The notes beneath the pieces are model-generated. The model searched no databases, was not told the origin of the DNA, and saw nothing but the letters and a program-made list of their open reading frames with translations. A DNA stretch of 64,000 nt from Flavobacteriaceae bacterium (GTDB taxonomy: Bacteria > Bacteroidota > Bacteroidia > Flavobacteriales > Flavobacteriaceae), in the NCBI GenBank assembly GCA_947448525.1, contig CANFNV010000001.1, positions 275,751 through 339,750 of the forward strand, given 5' to 3'. How positions within the stretch are numbered: position 1 is the first letter of the stretch; the number at the start of each line of letters is the position of its first letter. The position numbers were made by a program, and so were the translations under genes. Positions 36,917-46,241 of the stretch are shown piece after piece.

Positions 36917-37045
36917 TTATTCATTTATATGCGATAAATTTTCATTCATGGTCGAAAGAAAAATATCATTGACTATTTTAATTAGTAATATATTGGAATA
37001 AATTTTTTCATAAACGCCTTTTTTGAATAAACATTTGACATGCAT
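36917..37045 (-). CDS. Possible 42-residue small protein
   Basis: An ATG at 37045 opens a 42-codon frame starting MHVKCLFKKGVYEKIY and ending NENLSHINE. It begins about 20 bases after the expected transcription start of the -7-like element TACATTTG. I do not recognise it. Its charged N-terminus, short hydrophobic middle and polar end look protein-like, but the frame is short enough to arise by chance in AT-rich DNA. If expressed, it would lead the transcript of the epimerase-flippase-glycosyltransferase genes. Confidence 0.25.
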   Translation of the reverse strand: MHVKCLFKKGVYEKIYSNILLIKIVNDIFLSTMNENLSHINE

Positions 37046-37066
37046 TTTTTTATTTTCAACAAATAA

Positions 37067-37074
37067 CAAATGTA
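37067..37074 (-). promoter_or_regulatory. Possible internal promoter before the epimerase-wzx block
   Basis: On the minus strand this reads TACATTTG. A TTTG lies 25 nt upstream (37103-37100), slightly beyond the preferred 17-23 nt spacing. It would drive the epimerase, flippase and glycosyltransferase genes independently of the Wza-side promoter. Confidence 0.4.
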
Positions 37075-37275
37075 ATTATTTGATTTTGGTAATAAAACGC
37101 AAATTAATAATATATTTTATAATACATCAAACAACTTATAGTTTACAATTTCTTAATAGATTTACTGATACAAAAAAATAATTTATTCATAAAATAAAAG
37201 ATAAATCCTACAAATTTTAGTATAAAAAAAGGAAATTAAACAATAATTAAAAACCCCTCTTTTAAGCAATTATTT

Positions 37276-38322
37276 TTATTGATATTGCTTTTGGTAATAC
37301 TTCGCATATTCACCTGAAGTAACGCTTTGTAACCATGCTTCATTAGAAAGAAACCAGTCAATGGTTAGCTCCAATCCTTCTTCAAAAGTAACCGAAGGTT
37401 TCCATCCTAATTCGCTATTAATTTTAGAGGCATCAATAGCATAACGCAAATCGTGACCTGGTCGATCTTTGACATAAGAAATCAATTTTTCAGATTCTCC
37501 AGCTACTCTTCCTAGTTTAGCATCCATTTTTTGGCAAAGTAATTTTACCAATTCAATATTTTGCCATTCATTAAAACCACCAATATTATAGGTTTCATGA
37601 TTTCTTCCTTCGTGAAAAACCAAATCGATAGCAATTGCGTGGTCAATAACAAACAACCAATCACGTGTGTATTTCCCATCGCCATATACTGGCAATGGTT
37701 TGTTATTGATAATATTATTAATAAAAAGAGGTATTAATTTTTCAGGAAAATGATTGGGTCCGTAATTATTAGAACAATTAGTAATTACATAAGGTAATCC
37801 GTAAGTTTCCCCATAAGCACGAACAAAATGATCAGAACTTGCTTTAGAAGCAGAGTAAGGAGAATTAGGATCATAAGGAGTGGTTTCGGTAAATAATCCT
37901 GTAGTACCTAAACTACCATAAACCTCATCAGTAGAAATATGATAAAAGCGTTTTCCTTCAAAATTGTCCTTCCAAATGGCTTTAGCAGCATTTAAAAGAT
38001 TCATGGTTCCAATGACATTCGTCTTAACAAAACTTAACGGATCCGTTATAGAACGATCTACGTGTGATTCAGCTGCAAGATGCAATACACCATCAAATTG
38101 GTATTTTTGAAATAAATGATTAATAAAATCAGCATCAACTATATCGCCTTTAACAAAAGTGTAATTTGGTGCTTTTTCTATATCGGAAATATTTTCTAAA
38201 TTTCCAGCATACGTTAAGGCGTCTAAATTGAAAATTTGATAATCTGGATATTTAGCCACAAATCTTCTTACTACATGTGAACCTATAAATCCGGCACCTC
38301 CAGTGATTAAAATTCTTTTCAT
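37276..38322 (-). CDS. rmlB: dTDP-glucose 4,6-dehydratase
   Basis: This 348-residue extended SDR enzyme makes dTDP-4-keto-6-deoxyglucose, the precursor of rhamnose and other 6-deoxy sugars. [11 protein letters not shown] binds NAD. HLAAESHVDRSI, HISTDEVYGSLG (TDEVYG with catalytic Asp-Glu) and YSASKASSDH (YxxxK) are the RmlB signature, and length is normal. It lies 20 bases after the nucleotide-sugar dehydrogenase gene. No rmlA, rmlC or rmlD is in the window, so the final sugar is unknown and the remaining genes must lie elsewhere. Confidence 0.95.
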   Translation of the reverse strand: MKRILITGGAGFIGSHVVRRFVAKYPDYQIFNLDALTYAGNLENISDIEKAPNYTFVKGDIVDADFINHLFQKYQFDGVLHLAAESHVDRSITDPLSFVKTNVIGTMNLLNAAKAIWKDNFEGKRFYHISTDEVYGSLGTTGLFTETTPYDPNSPYSASKASSDHFVRAYGETYGLPYVITNCSNNYGPNHFPEKLIPLFINNIINNKPLPVYGDGKYTRDWLFVIDHAIAIDLVFHEGRNHETYNIGGFNEWQNIELVKLLCQKMDAKLGRVAGESEKLISYVKDRPGHDLRYAIDASKINSELGWKPSVTFEEGLELTIDWFLSNEAWLQSVTSGEYAKYYQKQYQ

Positions 38323-38342
38323 ATTTGCTTAAAATTTTAGTA

Positions 38343-39620
38343 TTATAATCTTCCGTCAATTTGTCCATTTAATATTCCTTTAACATCATAAACAACCGCA
38401 TTTGGATTTTTAAATTGTTCCAAATCCAAATCAATAAATTGATTATGAGCAACCCCCAAAACTATTGTGTCAAATTTTTGAGTTGGGGAAACATTTGTGG
38501 TTATTAATTCATATTCATGATAAACTTCTTTAGGATTTGCCCAAGGGTCAAAAATGGTTACCTGAATTCCGTAATCTTCCAAAGCATGAACCACATCTAC
38601 AATTTTTGTGTTTCTAACATCAGGACAATTCTCCTTAAAAGTGATTCCTAGCATCAATAATGGAGCACCATTTATAGTAACTCCTTTTTTTATCATCAGT
38701 TTTACTACCTGAGAAGCAACATATTCACCCATACTATCATTCAATCGTCTTCCGGCTAAAATAATTTCAGGATGATATCCTTTTTCTTGTGCTTTTTGAG
38801 CCAAATAATACGGATCAACACCGATACAATGTCCACCTACCAATCCTGGTTTAAATGGAAGAAAATTCCATTTAGTACCAGCAGCTTCTAATACGGCATG
38901 GGTATCTATTTCTAATAAATTAAAAATCTTAGCCAACTCATTAACAAAAGCAATATTAATATCGCGTTGAGAATTCTCTATTACTTTGGCGGCTTCTGCA
39001 ACTTTTATAGTTGGTGCTAAGTGAGTTCCTGCTGTAATAACTGACTTATATAATTCATTAACTTTTTGACCAATTTTTGGAGTAGAACCTGAAGTTATTT
39101 TTAAGATTTTTTCAACAGTGTGTTCTTTATCACCCGGATTAATTCGTTCCGGTGAATATCCAGCAAAAAAATCAACATTGAATTTTAAACCACTAACTCT
39201 TTCTAAAACAGGAATACATTCTTCTTCAGTTACACCAGGATAAACAGTAGATTCATAGATTACAATATCTCCTTTTTTCAAAACTTTCCCAACAGTCTCA
39301 CTTGATTTGTATAATGGTGTCAAATCTGGTCGATTGTTTTTATCAACAGGAGTTGGAACTGTAACAATATAATAATTACAAGCTGCAATATCTTCTATAT
39401 TGTTACTACAAAAAAGTCCATTTTGTGAAGAATTAGTTGTAGTCAATACTCCACGCAAAGTAACTTCATCTATTTCAAGAGTAGAATCAACTCCAGAATT
39501 TAACTCTTTTATTCTATTTTGGTTAATATCAAACCCAACCACTGGATATTTGGTAGCAAATAATCTTGCTAATGGCAAACCGACATATCCTAATCCAATT
39601 ACTGCAATTTTTATATTCAT
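38343..39620 (-). CDS. UDP-N-acetylhexosamine 6-dehydrogenase (WbpO/TviB type)
   Basis: This 425-residue nucleotide-sugar dehydrogenase has VIGLGYVGLPLARLFA for NAD binding, a central helical dimerisation domain and the catalytic-cysteine motif GGHCIGVDPYY. LGITFKENCPDVRNTKIVD begins the UDP-binding C-domain. ESTVYPGVTEEECIP and AGYSPERINPGDKEH are typical of the WbpO/TviB/CapL group that oxidises UDP-GalNAc or UDP-GlcNAc to the uronic acid. With the 4-epimerase at 41168 it would give UDP-GalNAcA. The start at 39620 is preceded by a spacer carrying heptamer repeats. Confidence 0.92.
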   Translation of the reverse strand: MNIKIAVIGLGYVGLPLARLFATKYPVVGFDINQNRIKELNSGVDSTLEIDEVTLRGVLTTTNSSQNGLFCSNNIEDIAACNYYIVTVPTPVDKNNRPDLTPLYKSSETVGKVLKKGDIVIYESTVYPGVTEEECIPVLERVSGLKFNVDFFAGYSPERINPGDKEHTVEKILKITSGSTPKIGQKVNELYKSVITAGTHLAPTIKVAEAAKVIENSQRDINIAFVNELAKIFNLLEIDTHAVLEAAGTKWNFLPFKPGLVGGHCIGVDPYYLAQKAQEKGYHPEIILAGRRLNDSMGEYVASQVVKLMIKKGVTINGAPLLMLGITFKENCPDVRNTKIVDVVHALEDYGIQVTIFDPWANPKEVYHEYELITTNVSPTQKFDTIVLGVAHNQFIDLDLEQFKNPNAVVYDVKGILNGQIDGRL

Positions 39621-39739
39621 GAAATCTATAAAAGAAGTTAATTTTTATTTAATGTAAACAAAGTCAATAATAAAGTAATCCAAACATCATAATTATCCAA
39701 AAGTCATAAGCCATCTAACCAATACAAATTTTCACCCTA

Positions 39740-39767
39740 AAACCGATAACAGAAAACAGATAACCTC
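39740..39767. repeat. Heptamer (7-bp period) degenerate repeat array, four units
   Basis: Four consecutive 7-mers, among them TAACAGA and AAACAGA, run up to one base before the stop codon of the ugd-like gene (39769). Weaker traces of the same period extend left to about 39705. The consensus differs from the other arrays in the window but the period is the same. Confidence 0.55.
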
Positions 39768-39768
39768 A

Positions 39769-41160
39769 CTACGATCCTATCGATTGATAAATAAACCCAA
39801 TTTCTTTCATTTTTGGCAAATCTAATACATTTCTACCATCAAAAATAAATGCTGGTTTTAACATAGAATCATATATTTTTTGCCAATCATAATTTTTAAA
39901 TTCATCCCACTCGGTAAGGATTGCAATGGCATGTGCATTTTTACATGCTTCATAAGGATCATCAAAAGCCGTTAAACATTTCTCATTTTCAGAAGATGTT
40001 CTAGTTTCTAAATAATTCAAATCTGATAATGCTTGTTTATACGAGACTTTTGGGTCAAACAATGCAATTTTTGCTTGTTCATTTATCAAATCGTTTGCCA
40101 CATAAATAGCAGCAGATTCTCTCGTATCATTAGTGTCTTTTTTAAAAGCCCAACCTAAAAATGTAATTTTTTTGTCAGCAATGGTATTGTAAAGTGTAGT
40201 AACAATATTTTTAGAAAAACGTCTTTTTTGATGATCATTCATTATAATAACTTGTTCCCAATAATCGGCAACTTCATGTAAACCAAAGGATTTTGAGATA
40301 TAAACCAAATTTAATATATCTTTTTGAAAACAAGAACCTCCAAAACCAACAGAAGCTTTTAAGAATTTAGAACCAATTCGACTATCCATTCCAATTGCTT
40401 TGGCAACTTCGTTAACATTTGCTCCCGTTTTTTCACACAATTCAGAAACTGAATTAATTGATGATACACGTTGAGCTAGAAATGCATTTGCGATTAGCTT
40501 AGAAAGTTCAGAAGACCATACATTGGTAGTCAATATTCTTTCTTTTGGTACCCAATTCGCATATACATCAACTAATGCTTTTATAGCATTTTGTCCTTCA
40601 ATACTAGTGTCTCCTCCTATTAAAACTCGATCTGGACTTAATAAATCTTCAACTGCAGTTCCTTCAGCCAAAAACTCTGGATTGGAGAGAATTTGAAATT
40701 GAACTCCGTTTCCAGTATTGTCCAATATGTTTTTAATTGCTTCTGCCGTTCTAACGGGCAATGTAGATTTTTCTACTACAATCTTATCATTTTTTGAAAC
40801 CCTAGCAATTTGTCTGGCACAAAGTTCAATGTATTTCAAATCGGCAGCCATTCCTTTGCCAGAACCATAGGTTTTAGTTGGTGTATTAACAGAAATAAAT
40901 ATTAGTTGTGCCTCATCGATTGCTCTATCAACTTCGGTGGTAAAAAATAGATTTCTTCCTCTAGACTCTGCAACAATAGCACCTAAACCAGGTTCATAAA
41001 CCGGAATATTATCTACATTTTGATCATTCCATTTGGCAATTCTATCTTCGTTTAAGTCAACGACTGAAACTTTTATATGCGGACATTTTTGGGCAATAAC
41101 AGCCATTGTCGGACCTCCAACATACCCTGCACCAATACAGCAAATATTTGTAATATTCAT
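39769..41160 (-). CDS. UDP-glucose 6-dehydrogenase (eukaryote-like type)
   Basis: This 463-residue enzyme oxidises UDP-glucose to UDP-glucuronate. [16 protein letters not shown] binds [31 protein letters not shown] and [17 protein letters not shown] with the catalytic cysteine follow. Length and motifs ([30 protein letters not shown]) match the long animal/plant-like UGDH group also common in Bacteroidota, not the shorter enterobacterial Ugd. It feeds the UDP-glucuronate 4-epimerase at 35865. Confidence 0.95.
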   Translation of the reverse strand: MNITNICCIGAGYVGGPTMAVIAQKCPHIKVSVVDLNEDRIAKWNDQNVDNIPVYEPGLGAIVAESRGRNLFFTTEVDRAIDEAQLIFISVNTPTKTYGSGKGMAADLKYIELCARQIARVSKNDKIVVEKSTLPVRTAEAIKNILDNTGNGVQFQILSNPEFLAEGTAVEDLLSPDRVLIGGDTSIEGQNAIKALVDVYANWVPKERILTTNVWSSELSKLIANAFLAQRVSSINSVSELCEKTGANVNEVAKAIGMDSRIGSKFLKASVGFGGSCFQKDILNLVYISKSFGLHEVADYWEQVIIMNDHQKRRFSKNIVTTLYNTIADKKITFLGWAFKKDTNDTRESAAIYVANDLINEQAKIALFDPKVSYKQALSDLNYLETRTSSENEKCLTAFDDPYEACKNAHAIAILTEWDEFKNYDWQKIYDSMLKPAFIFDGRNVLDLPKMKEIGFIYQSIGS

Positions 41161-41167
41161 TTTTTTT

Positions 41168-42133
41168 CTATTTTAAGTTTTCCCAATACCATTTAACCGC
41201 TTCTTTTAAACCGTCTTTAAAAGAATACTTTGGATTATAATTTAGTAATTCTTTAGCTTTTTCAATACTTGCTAAGGAATGAGGAATATCTCCTGCTCTA
41301 TTTGGACCATAAATAATTTCAATATTTGCAATAGCTGGATCAAATTCTGACAAATAGTCTTTCAAATAATCAACCATTTGATTTAAATTTGTTCTGTCAC
41401 CAAAAGCTGTATTATAAACTGTATTTAATGCGCTATAATTTTGTGTTGTGATAGCCAGTTCATTCATTTGAATTACATTATCAATATAAGTAAAATCTCT
41501 CGAAAAATTTCCATCACCATTTATTATTGGGCTTTCATGATTCATTAATTGCATTACAAACTTAGGAATCACTGCTGCATAAGCACCATTAGGATCTTGT
41601 TTTCTTCCAAAAACGTTGAAATATCTCAACCCGATGGTTTCCAAACCATACGTTTTACTAAAAATTTCAGCATATAATTCGTTAACATATTTTGTAATTG
41701 CATAGGGAGAAAGAGGTTTTCCAATTTTATCTTCTACTTTCGGAAGCGATTCCGAATCGCCATAAGTGGAAGAACTTGCCGCAAACACAAATCTTTTAAC
41801 ACCATTATCTCTTGAAGCCACCAACATATTTAAAAAACCTGAAACGTTAACTTCATTGCTAGTTATTGGATCGTTTATAGAACGTGGAACAGAGCCCAAT
41901 GCAGCTTGATGCAATACATAATCAACCCCAGATGTTGCTCTTTTGCAATCTTCTATATTTCGTATATCTCCTTCAATAAGTTTGAAATTTTTATTTGTAA
42001 TTAAATGTTCAATATTGTGAAGATGACCTGTTGCAAAATTATCTAAACAGATTACATCATTTTCTTTATTCAAAAAATACTCACATAAATTAGAACCTAT
42101 AAACCCAGCTCCACCAGTAATTAGTATTTTCAT
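41168..42133 (-). CDS. UDP-N-acetylglucosamine 4-epimerase (WbpP/TviC type)
   Basis: This 321-residue extended SDR enzyme has [36 protein letters not shown] and [12 protein letters not shown] (YxxxK). The combination ALGSVPRS and [19 protein letters not shown] is diagnostic of the WbpP/TviC group that interconverts UDP-GlcNAc and UDP-GalNAc. It is 4 bases after the Wzc-like gene and 7 bases before ugd in the operon. With the WbpO/TviB-type dehydrogenase it makes UDP-GalNAcA. Confidence 0.92.
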   Translation of the reverse strand: MKILITGGAGFIGSNLCEYFLNKENDVICLDNFATGHLHNIEHLITNKNFKLIEGDIRNIEDCKRATSGVDYVLHQAALGSVPRSINDPITSNEVNVSGFLNMLVASRDNGVKRFVFAASSSTYGDSESLPKVEDKIGKPLSPYAITKYVNELYAEIFSKTYGLETIGLRYFNVFGRKQDPNGAYAAVIPKFVMQLMNHESPIINGDGNFSRDFTYIDNVIQMNELAITTQNYSALNTVYNTAFGDRTNLNQMVDYLKDYLSEFDPAIANIEIIYGPNRAGDIPHSLASIEKAKELLNYNPKYSFKDGLKEAVKWYWENLK

Positions 42134-42137
42134 TAGA

Positions 42138-44609
42138 TCAACTTCTTTTATTTGTATTATTTTCTTTCCATTTCTTGAACATTTTAACTATCTTGTTTTG
42201 TGGTTTATCCTCTTGATGATAACCGTTTGCATAATTTCCATATCCGTAACCATATCCATATCCATTTCCATAACCATATTTAGCTTTGTTTTCATAACCA
42301 TTAATAATGATACTAACATTACTAAGTTCTTCTCTCCTAACCCTATTATTTAGTAAGTTAACCATTTCTTTTTTGGTAACATTTTGTCTCATTACATACA
42401 AAGTAACATCAGCAAAAATTGATAATTCTACCGCGTCTGTAACCAAACCAACTGGGGGAGTATCAAGTATTATATAATCGTATTTGCTTTTTAATTCTTT
42501 CATAAATTCTAACATAGTTTCACCCATAATCAATTCAGATGGGTTTTGTGGAATTGTACCAGAAGTAATAACATCTAAAAATGGAATTTTAGTTATTTGA
42601 GTTACTTCATTCAACGTTTTTTGGCCAATCAAATAATTTACAACCCCAAAATCATTATCTAAATTAAAATCATCAAAAATCTTTGGTTTTCTTAAATCTA
42701 GTCCAACGATAACCGTTTTCTTTTCGCTCAATGCAAAGACTGTTGCTATATTGATGCTACAAAAAGTTTTTCCTTCACCGCTGACTGATGAAGTCAACAT
42801 TAAAGTTTTTGATCCTGAAAGATTTTGTTTTTTGTATAAAAACTGTAAAGAGGAACGAATTGCCCTAAAGGATTCTGCAAGAGCTGATTTTGGTTTTTCA
42901 AAAACAGACAAATTAGTTTCGGTATGTTTTACACCAACAATGCCAATAATTGGTAATGATGTCATATTAGAAACGTCATCTGTATTTTGTATTGAATTGT
43001 TAATGAAAAATATAATAAATACAATTAGCAATGGAATTAAAAATCCTAGAAAAATAGCAATAACATAATTAACTTCGGTTCTTGGGCCTATTAATCCGCC
43101 TCCAATATCCTTAGCCGGATCAATGAACTGAATATCGGATAAATTGGCTGCTTTTACAATTTGTGCTTCGGTTCTTTTTTGAAGATAGGCCTCATAAATA
43201 TTATTGTTCAAATCATACTTTCGCATAATTTTAAGATATTCTTGTTTTTCTTCTGGGAGATTCATTATTTTCCCTTCAACGGTATTTATTTTATTTTTTA
43301 CTTGAGATGACTCAAATTGTATTGCCGATTTTGCAGAATTTATATTTTCTAATAATACATTTTTAACGGAAGCAATTTCGTTATCAATGTTATTGAACAA
43401 AACATCACTTTTGACTGAATAAACCATTTCAGATCTTCTGACAGACAACTCAACTAATTTGGAAACATTTACCAAAATATTAGGGTCTTCAACACCTGCT
43501 ACTGAAGGAGCTGGAAGCTTTGAAAAATCATTACTTTTCCTTAAATAATTACTTAGAGTATTATAGTAATTTAATTTTCTATTAACTCCATCGTTGGATC
43601 TATCTAAATCTAAAATTTGAGTTTGAAAAACCTCTCCGCCACTTTCAATTTGAGAAATATTTTTATTTTTACTAAATACTTTTAAGTCTTGGTTCGATTT
43701 CTTTAAATCGTCTTCCATATTCTGCAAAGTAGTGTCAATAAACTTAATTGTATTTTCTGCAAATAAATTTTTATTGTATAACTGTCTATCTATAAGGGTT
43801 TTAACGGTTTCGTTTAGATAGTCCGCGATTCTGGCTTTATTAGTTCCATCTAGAGATAATTTTAATATAGATGGTGATTTTTCATCAATAATCACTTTTA
43901 TATTTTTATATTTGGATACAACATCGTCAAATGAATTGAAAGCAACCATATATTCACTTCCAACATAACTCCCTGGATTATCTTTTATTTCTAAAACCCA
44001 ATGTAGAAAGGGAAGCGAAACCCTTTGACCTACTTTAAATCTTTTAACAATCTTATTACTAGACAGAAGAACAGAATTTTTGGCATTTTCAAGATAATTG
44101 ATAACAGAAATAGAATTAGAATTGGAATTTATTGTTATTTGATATTCGGTTTTGGAAAGAAACTTAATGGTAATAGGATTTTCAAAAATTTGATTTTCTG
44201 ACTTATCAATTTTAACTACAAATGGCGCACTTCCATAAACGTCTTGTACAAAATATTGTTGCTGTTTTAAATAATCAATATAAAATTCTAATTTATCTAC
44301 TACTGCTTCATTATGAGAACGAGATTTTATAGTAGATGAAATACTTTGTACTTGATCGGAATTCCCACCCCAGTTGAAAATCAAACTGGTATTGGAAGTG
44401 AAAAGTGGATTATCTTGTTCTTTTATGGCAATTGTGGTTTCTAATGAATAAATTTTTTGCTTGCGAATATTTACTTGATGAGCAAAAATTAAACAGATGG
44501 TTAATCCCAATAAAAACCATTTCCAATAGCTTCCTGTTTTTAACAAGAACCCTTTAAAATCAAAACTATTTTGGTTTTCAAAAAAAGAAAAATCTTTTAC
44601 ATCTAACAT
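42138..44609 (-). CDS. Wzc-type chain-length regulator and tyrosine kinase (second copy)
   Basis: This 823-residue protein has the same layout as the kinase at 19555. Membrane helices lie near 30-48 and 508-530, with a coiled-coil periplasmic domain between them. The BY-kinase domain has Walker A SSVSGEGKT (Lys614), VIVGLDLRKP and YIILDTPP, with a Tyr/Gly tail near residues 786-806. A short basic segment follows the tail. It follows wza by 12 bases and precedes the sugar-nucleotide genes, so it is the dedicated kinase of the long operon. No phosphatase gene lies beside this copy; the PHP phosphatase at 17457 may serve both. Confidence 0.94.
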   Translation of the reverse strand: MLDVKDFSFFENQNSFDFKGFLLKTGSYWKWFLLGLTICLIFAHQVNIRKQKIYSLETTIAIKEQDNPLFTSNTSLIFNWGGNSDQVQSISSTIKSRSHNEAVVDKLEFYIDYLKQQQYFVQDVYGSAPFVVKIDKSENQIFENPITIKFLSKTEYQITINSNSNSISVINYLENAKNSVLLSSNKIVKRFKVGQRVSLPFLHWVLEIKDNPGSYVGSEYMVAFNSFDDVVSKYKNIKVIIDEKSPSILKLSLDGTNKARIADYLNETVKTLIDRQLYNKNLFAENTIKFIDTTLQNMEDDLKKSNQDLKVFSKNKNISQIESGGEVFQTQILDLDRSNDGVNRKLNYYNTLSNYLRKSNDFSKLPAPSVAGVEDPNILVNVSKLVELSVRRSEMVYSVKSDVLFNNIDNEIASVKNVLLENINSAKSAIQFESSQVKNKINTVEGKIMNLPEEKQEYLKIMRKYDLNNNIYEAYLQKRTEAQIVKAANLSDIQFIDPAKDIGGGLIGPRTEVNYVIAIFLGFLIPLLIVFIIFFINNSIQNTDDVSNMTSLPIIGIVGVKHTETNLSVFEKPKSALAESFRAIRSSLQFLYKKQNLSGSKTLMLTSSVSGEGKTFCSINIATVFALSEKKTVIVGLDLRKPKIFDDFNLDNDFGVVNYLIGQKTLNEVTQITKIPFLDVITSGTIPQNPSELIMGETMLEFMKELKSKYDYIILDTPPVGLVTDAVELSIFADVTLYVMRQNVTKKEMVNLLNNRVRREELSNVSIIINGYENKAKYGYGNGYGYGYGYGNYANGYHQEDKPQNKIVKMFKKWKENNTNKRS

Positions 44610-44621
44610 TAATTTGCAGTA

Positions 44622-45407
44622 TTATTTTTTTAATAATAAAAATGTGGTGGTAGCTAAAGAAAGAATTGTAATTATGGTACCCAAAGACTCAATTCCAGTT
44701 TTTCCAGTTCCCCAAGTTTTTTGTTTCAATGGCTTAACGTAAATATAATCATTTGGTTGCAAATAAAATGCAGGTGATTGAACTGCTTTTTCATTAGTTA
44801 AATCTATACTGAAAGTCTCTGAACCTTGACTAAATTGCCTAATAACCTTTACATCTTTTCGATCTCCAGTTACGGTTATATCTCCCGAGTTTGCAATAGC
44901 TTCCATAATATTAACCCGATCTTGGTACAAAGTTTTTGTTCCGGTATTAACAACTTCGCCATTAACGGTATATTTAAAACCTGATAACTTAACAGTGACA
45001 TATATACCCGCTTCTGGTTTAAAATGATCTTTTAGAAGTAACATTTCTATCTTTTGTCTAACCTCTTCTATTGTAAATCCTAAAACATTTACTTCACCAA
45101 GAATTGGCATTCTTATATTACCATGATCATCAACAGAGTAACCTCTTAAATATAATAATTGGTCTGAAGTTGCTGTTTGTACTCCAAAATCTGTATTAAA
45201 TATTTCAACCAATTTAGGATCTATTGCTTTAACAGTTATACTTAAGATGTCATTAGTCAATAATCTGTATGGCTTATTACCTATAGGAGTAATTGAATTA
45301 ACTTCAGAATCTCCTTTCTTTTGAAGATAGATTAAATCTTTTGTAGGAACACAAGATGTAAAAAAGATCCCTGTAAAAAGTAAAAAATATAATATTCGAA
45401 TACTCAT
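44622..45407 (-). CDS. Wza-type polysaccharide export lipoprotein (second copy)
   Basis: This 261-residue outer-membrane export lipoprotein has the signal MSIRILYFLLFTGIFFTSC, with Cys19 as the lipid-modified residue. A Poly_export domain (LTNDILSITVKAIDPKLVE), an SLBB-like domain (YTVNGEVVNTGTKTLYQD) and a C-terminal hydrophobic helix follow. I use the ATG at 45407; an in-frame upstream TTG falls in the -7 box. It is the first gene of the long polysaccharide operon and has a complete promoter just upstream. Confidence 0.93.
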   Translation of the reverse strand: MSIRILYFLLFTGIFFTSCVPTKDLIYLQKKGDSEVNSITPIGNKPYRLLTNDILSITVKAIDPKLVEIFNTDFGVQTATSDQLLYLRGYSVDDHGNIRMPILGEVNVLGFTIEEVRQKIEMLLLKDHFKPEAGIYVTVKLSGFKYTVNGEVVNTGTKTLYQDRVNIMEAIANSGDITVTGDRKDVKVIRQFSQGSETFSIDLTNEKAVQSPAFYLQPNDYIYVKPLKQKTWGTGKTGIESLGTIITILSLATTTFLLLKK

Positions 45408-45428
45408 TATTAACTTAATTTTAGTAAA

Positions 45429-45457
45429 CAAAGATAGTTTTTCAAATCTAAAAACAA
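45429..45457 (-). promoter_or_regulatory. Main promoter of the polysaccharide operon
   Basis: On the minus strand TTG (45457-45455) inside a T-rich block is followed after 18 nt by TATCTTTG (45436-45429). This predicts a start about 18 nt before the wza ATG. It is the only full promoter match upstream of the roughly 21-kb gene run. Confidence 0.78.
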
Positions 45458-45479
45458 AAAAGTTGCAACATATAATTAT

Positions 45480-46100
45480 CTAATTATTTTTCATTGAATT
45501 CTCAAATGGAACTCTCTGAATTATACTTCTTCCTAAAGTGACTTCATCGGCATATTCCAATTCATCGCCAACTGCTATCCCTCTGGCAATTGTGGAAGTT
45601 TTAATATTAAAATCTTTAAGCTGTTTGTAGATATAAAAATTAGTCGTATCGCCTTCCATTGTTGAGCTTAATGCAAAAATTATTTCTTCCACATGTCCTG
45701 ATTTTATTTTTTCAACTAGCGTAATAATGTTTAACTGACTTGGACCAACTCCGTCAATTGGCGAAATTTTGCCTCCAAGAACGTGATAAATCCCTTTAAA
45801 CTGATTCGTATTTTCAATAGCCATTACATCACGAACATCTTCAACAATACAAATAATTTTATGGTTTCTTAAGTGATTATTACAAATTTCACAAATTTCT
45901 AAATCGCAAATATTGTGGCAATTTTTACAAAATTTAATTTCATCCCGCATTGAAATTAGCGATTGAGATAAAAAATGAGTTTGCTCAGCTGGTTGTTTAA
46001 GTAAATGCAACACCAACCGCAAAGCTGTTCGTTTACCAATACCTGGCAACTGAGCCATTTCGTTTACTGCCTTTTCTAATAATTTTGACGAAAATTCCAT
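45480..46100 (-). CDS. recR: Recombination mediator protein RecR
   Basis: RecR works with RecO and RecF to load RecA at single-strand gaps. From the ATG at 46100 it is 206 residues (normal about 200) and begins [20 protein letters not shown]. The helix-hairpin-helix [11 protein letters not shown], the zinc-finger cysteines [17 protein letters not shown] and the Toprim domain [15 protein letters not shown], ending with VTLGRSI, are all visible. A longer in-frame reading starts upstream of the promoter box and is rejected. The predicted transcription start falls at or within one or two bases of the ATG. Confidence 0.95.
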   Translation of the reverse strand: MEFSSKLLEKAVNEMAQLPGIGKRTALRLVLHLLKQPAEQTHFLSQSLISMRDEIKFCKNCHNICDLEICEICNNHLRNHKIICIVEDVRDVMAIENTNQFKGIYHVLGGKISPIDGVGPSQLNIITLVEKIKSGHVEEIIFALSSTMEGDTTNFYIYKQLKDFNIKTSTIARGIAVGDELEYADEVTLGRSIIQRVPFENSMKNN

Positions 46101-46104
46101 TTGA

Positions 46105-46133
46105 CAAAGGTAATTAATTAGAAAATTTGTCAA
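46105..46133 (-). promoter_or_regulatory. Promoter of recR, apparently leaderless
   Basis: On the minus strand TTG (46133-46131), an 18-nt spacer and TACCTTTG (46112-46105) make a full match. Only four bases separate the box from the ATG, so the mRNA would start at the start codon or nearly so. Confidence 0.65.
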
Positions 46134-46183
46134 TTAGATAATTAAATAATTTTTATTTTAGATTTTTAGTTTCTTTATTTTTA

Positions 46184-46211
46184 AACTTCAAGCTTATAAC
46201 TTCCAACTTTT
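46184..46211. repeat. Heptamer repeat array between recR and the symporter gene
   Basis: Four 7-mers in phase, including AACTTCC and AACTTTT, lie between the two divergent genes. The consensus AACTTCn is related to the AACTCAn array at 49515. Confidence 0.5.
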
Positions 46212-46241
46212 TTCTATTTTAGCACAACTAAAAAACAAAAT

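Larger units (their letters stand above)
36867..37275. other. AT-rich gap within the polysaccharide locus
   Basis: This is the longest gap inside the locus. It holds a possible 42-codon gene (36917-37045), a -7-like element before it (37067-37074) and a weak inverted repeat just after the rmlB stop (AATAATT and AATTATT near 37243-37268). No terminator of good quality is visible. Confidence 0.5.

Noticed and set aside
37231..37275. Terminator directly after rmlB
   Set aside because: The only inverted repeat is a 7-bp A/T stem with a long loop, too weak to call.
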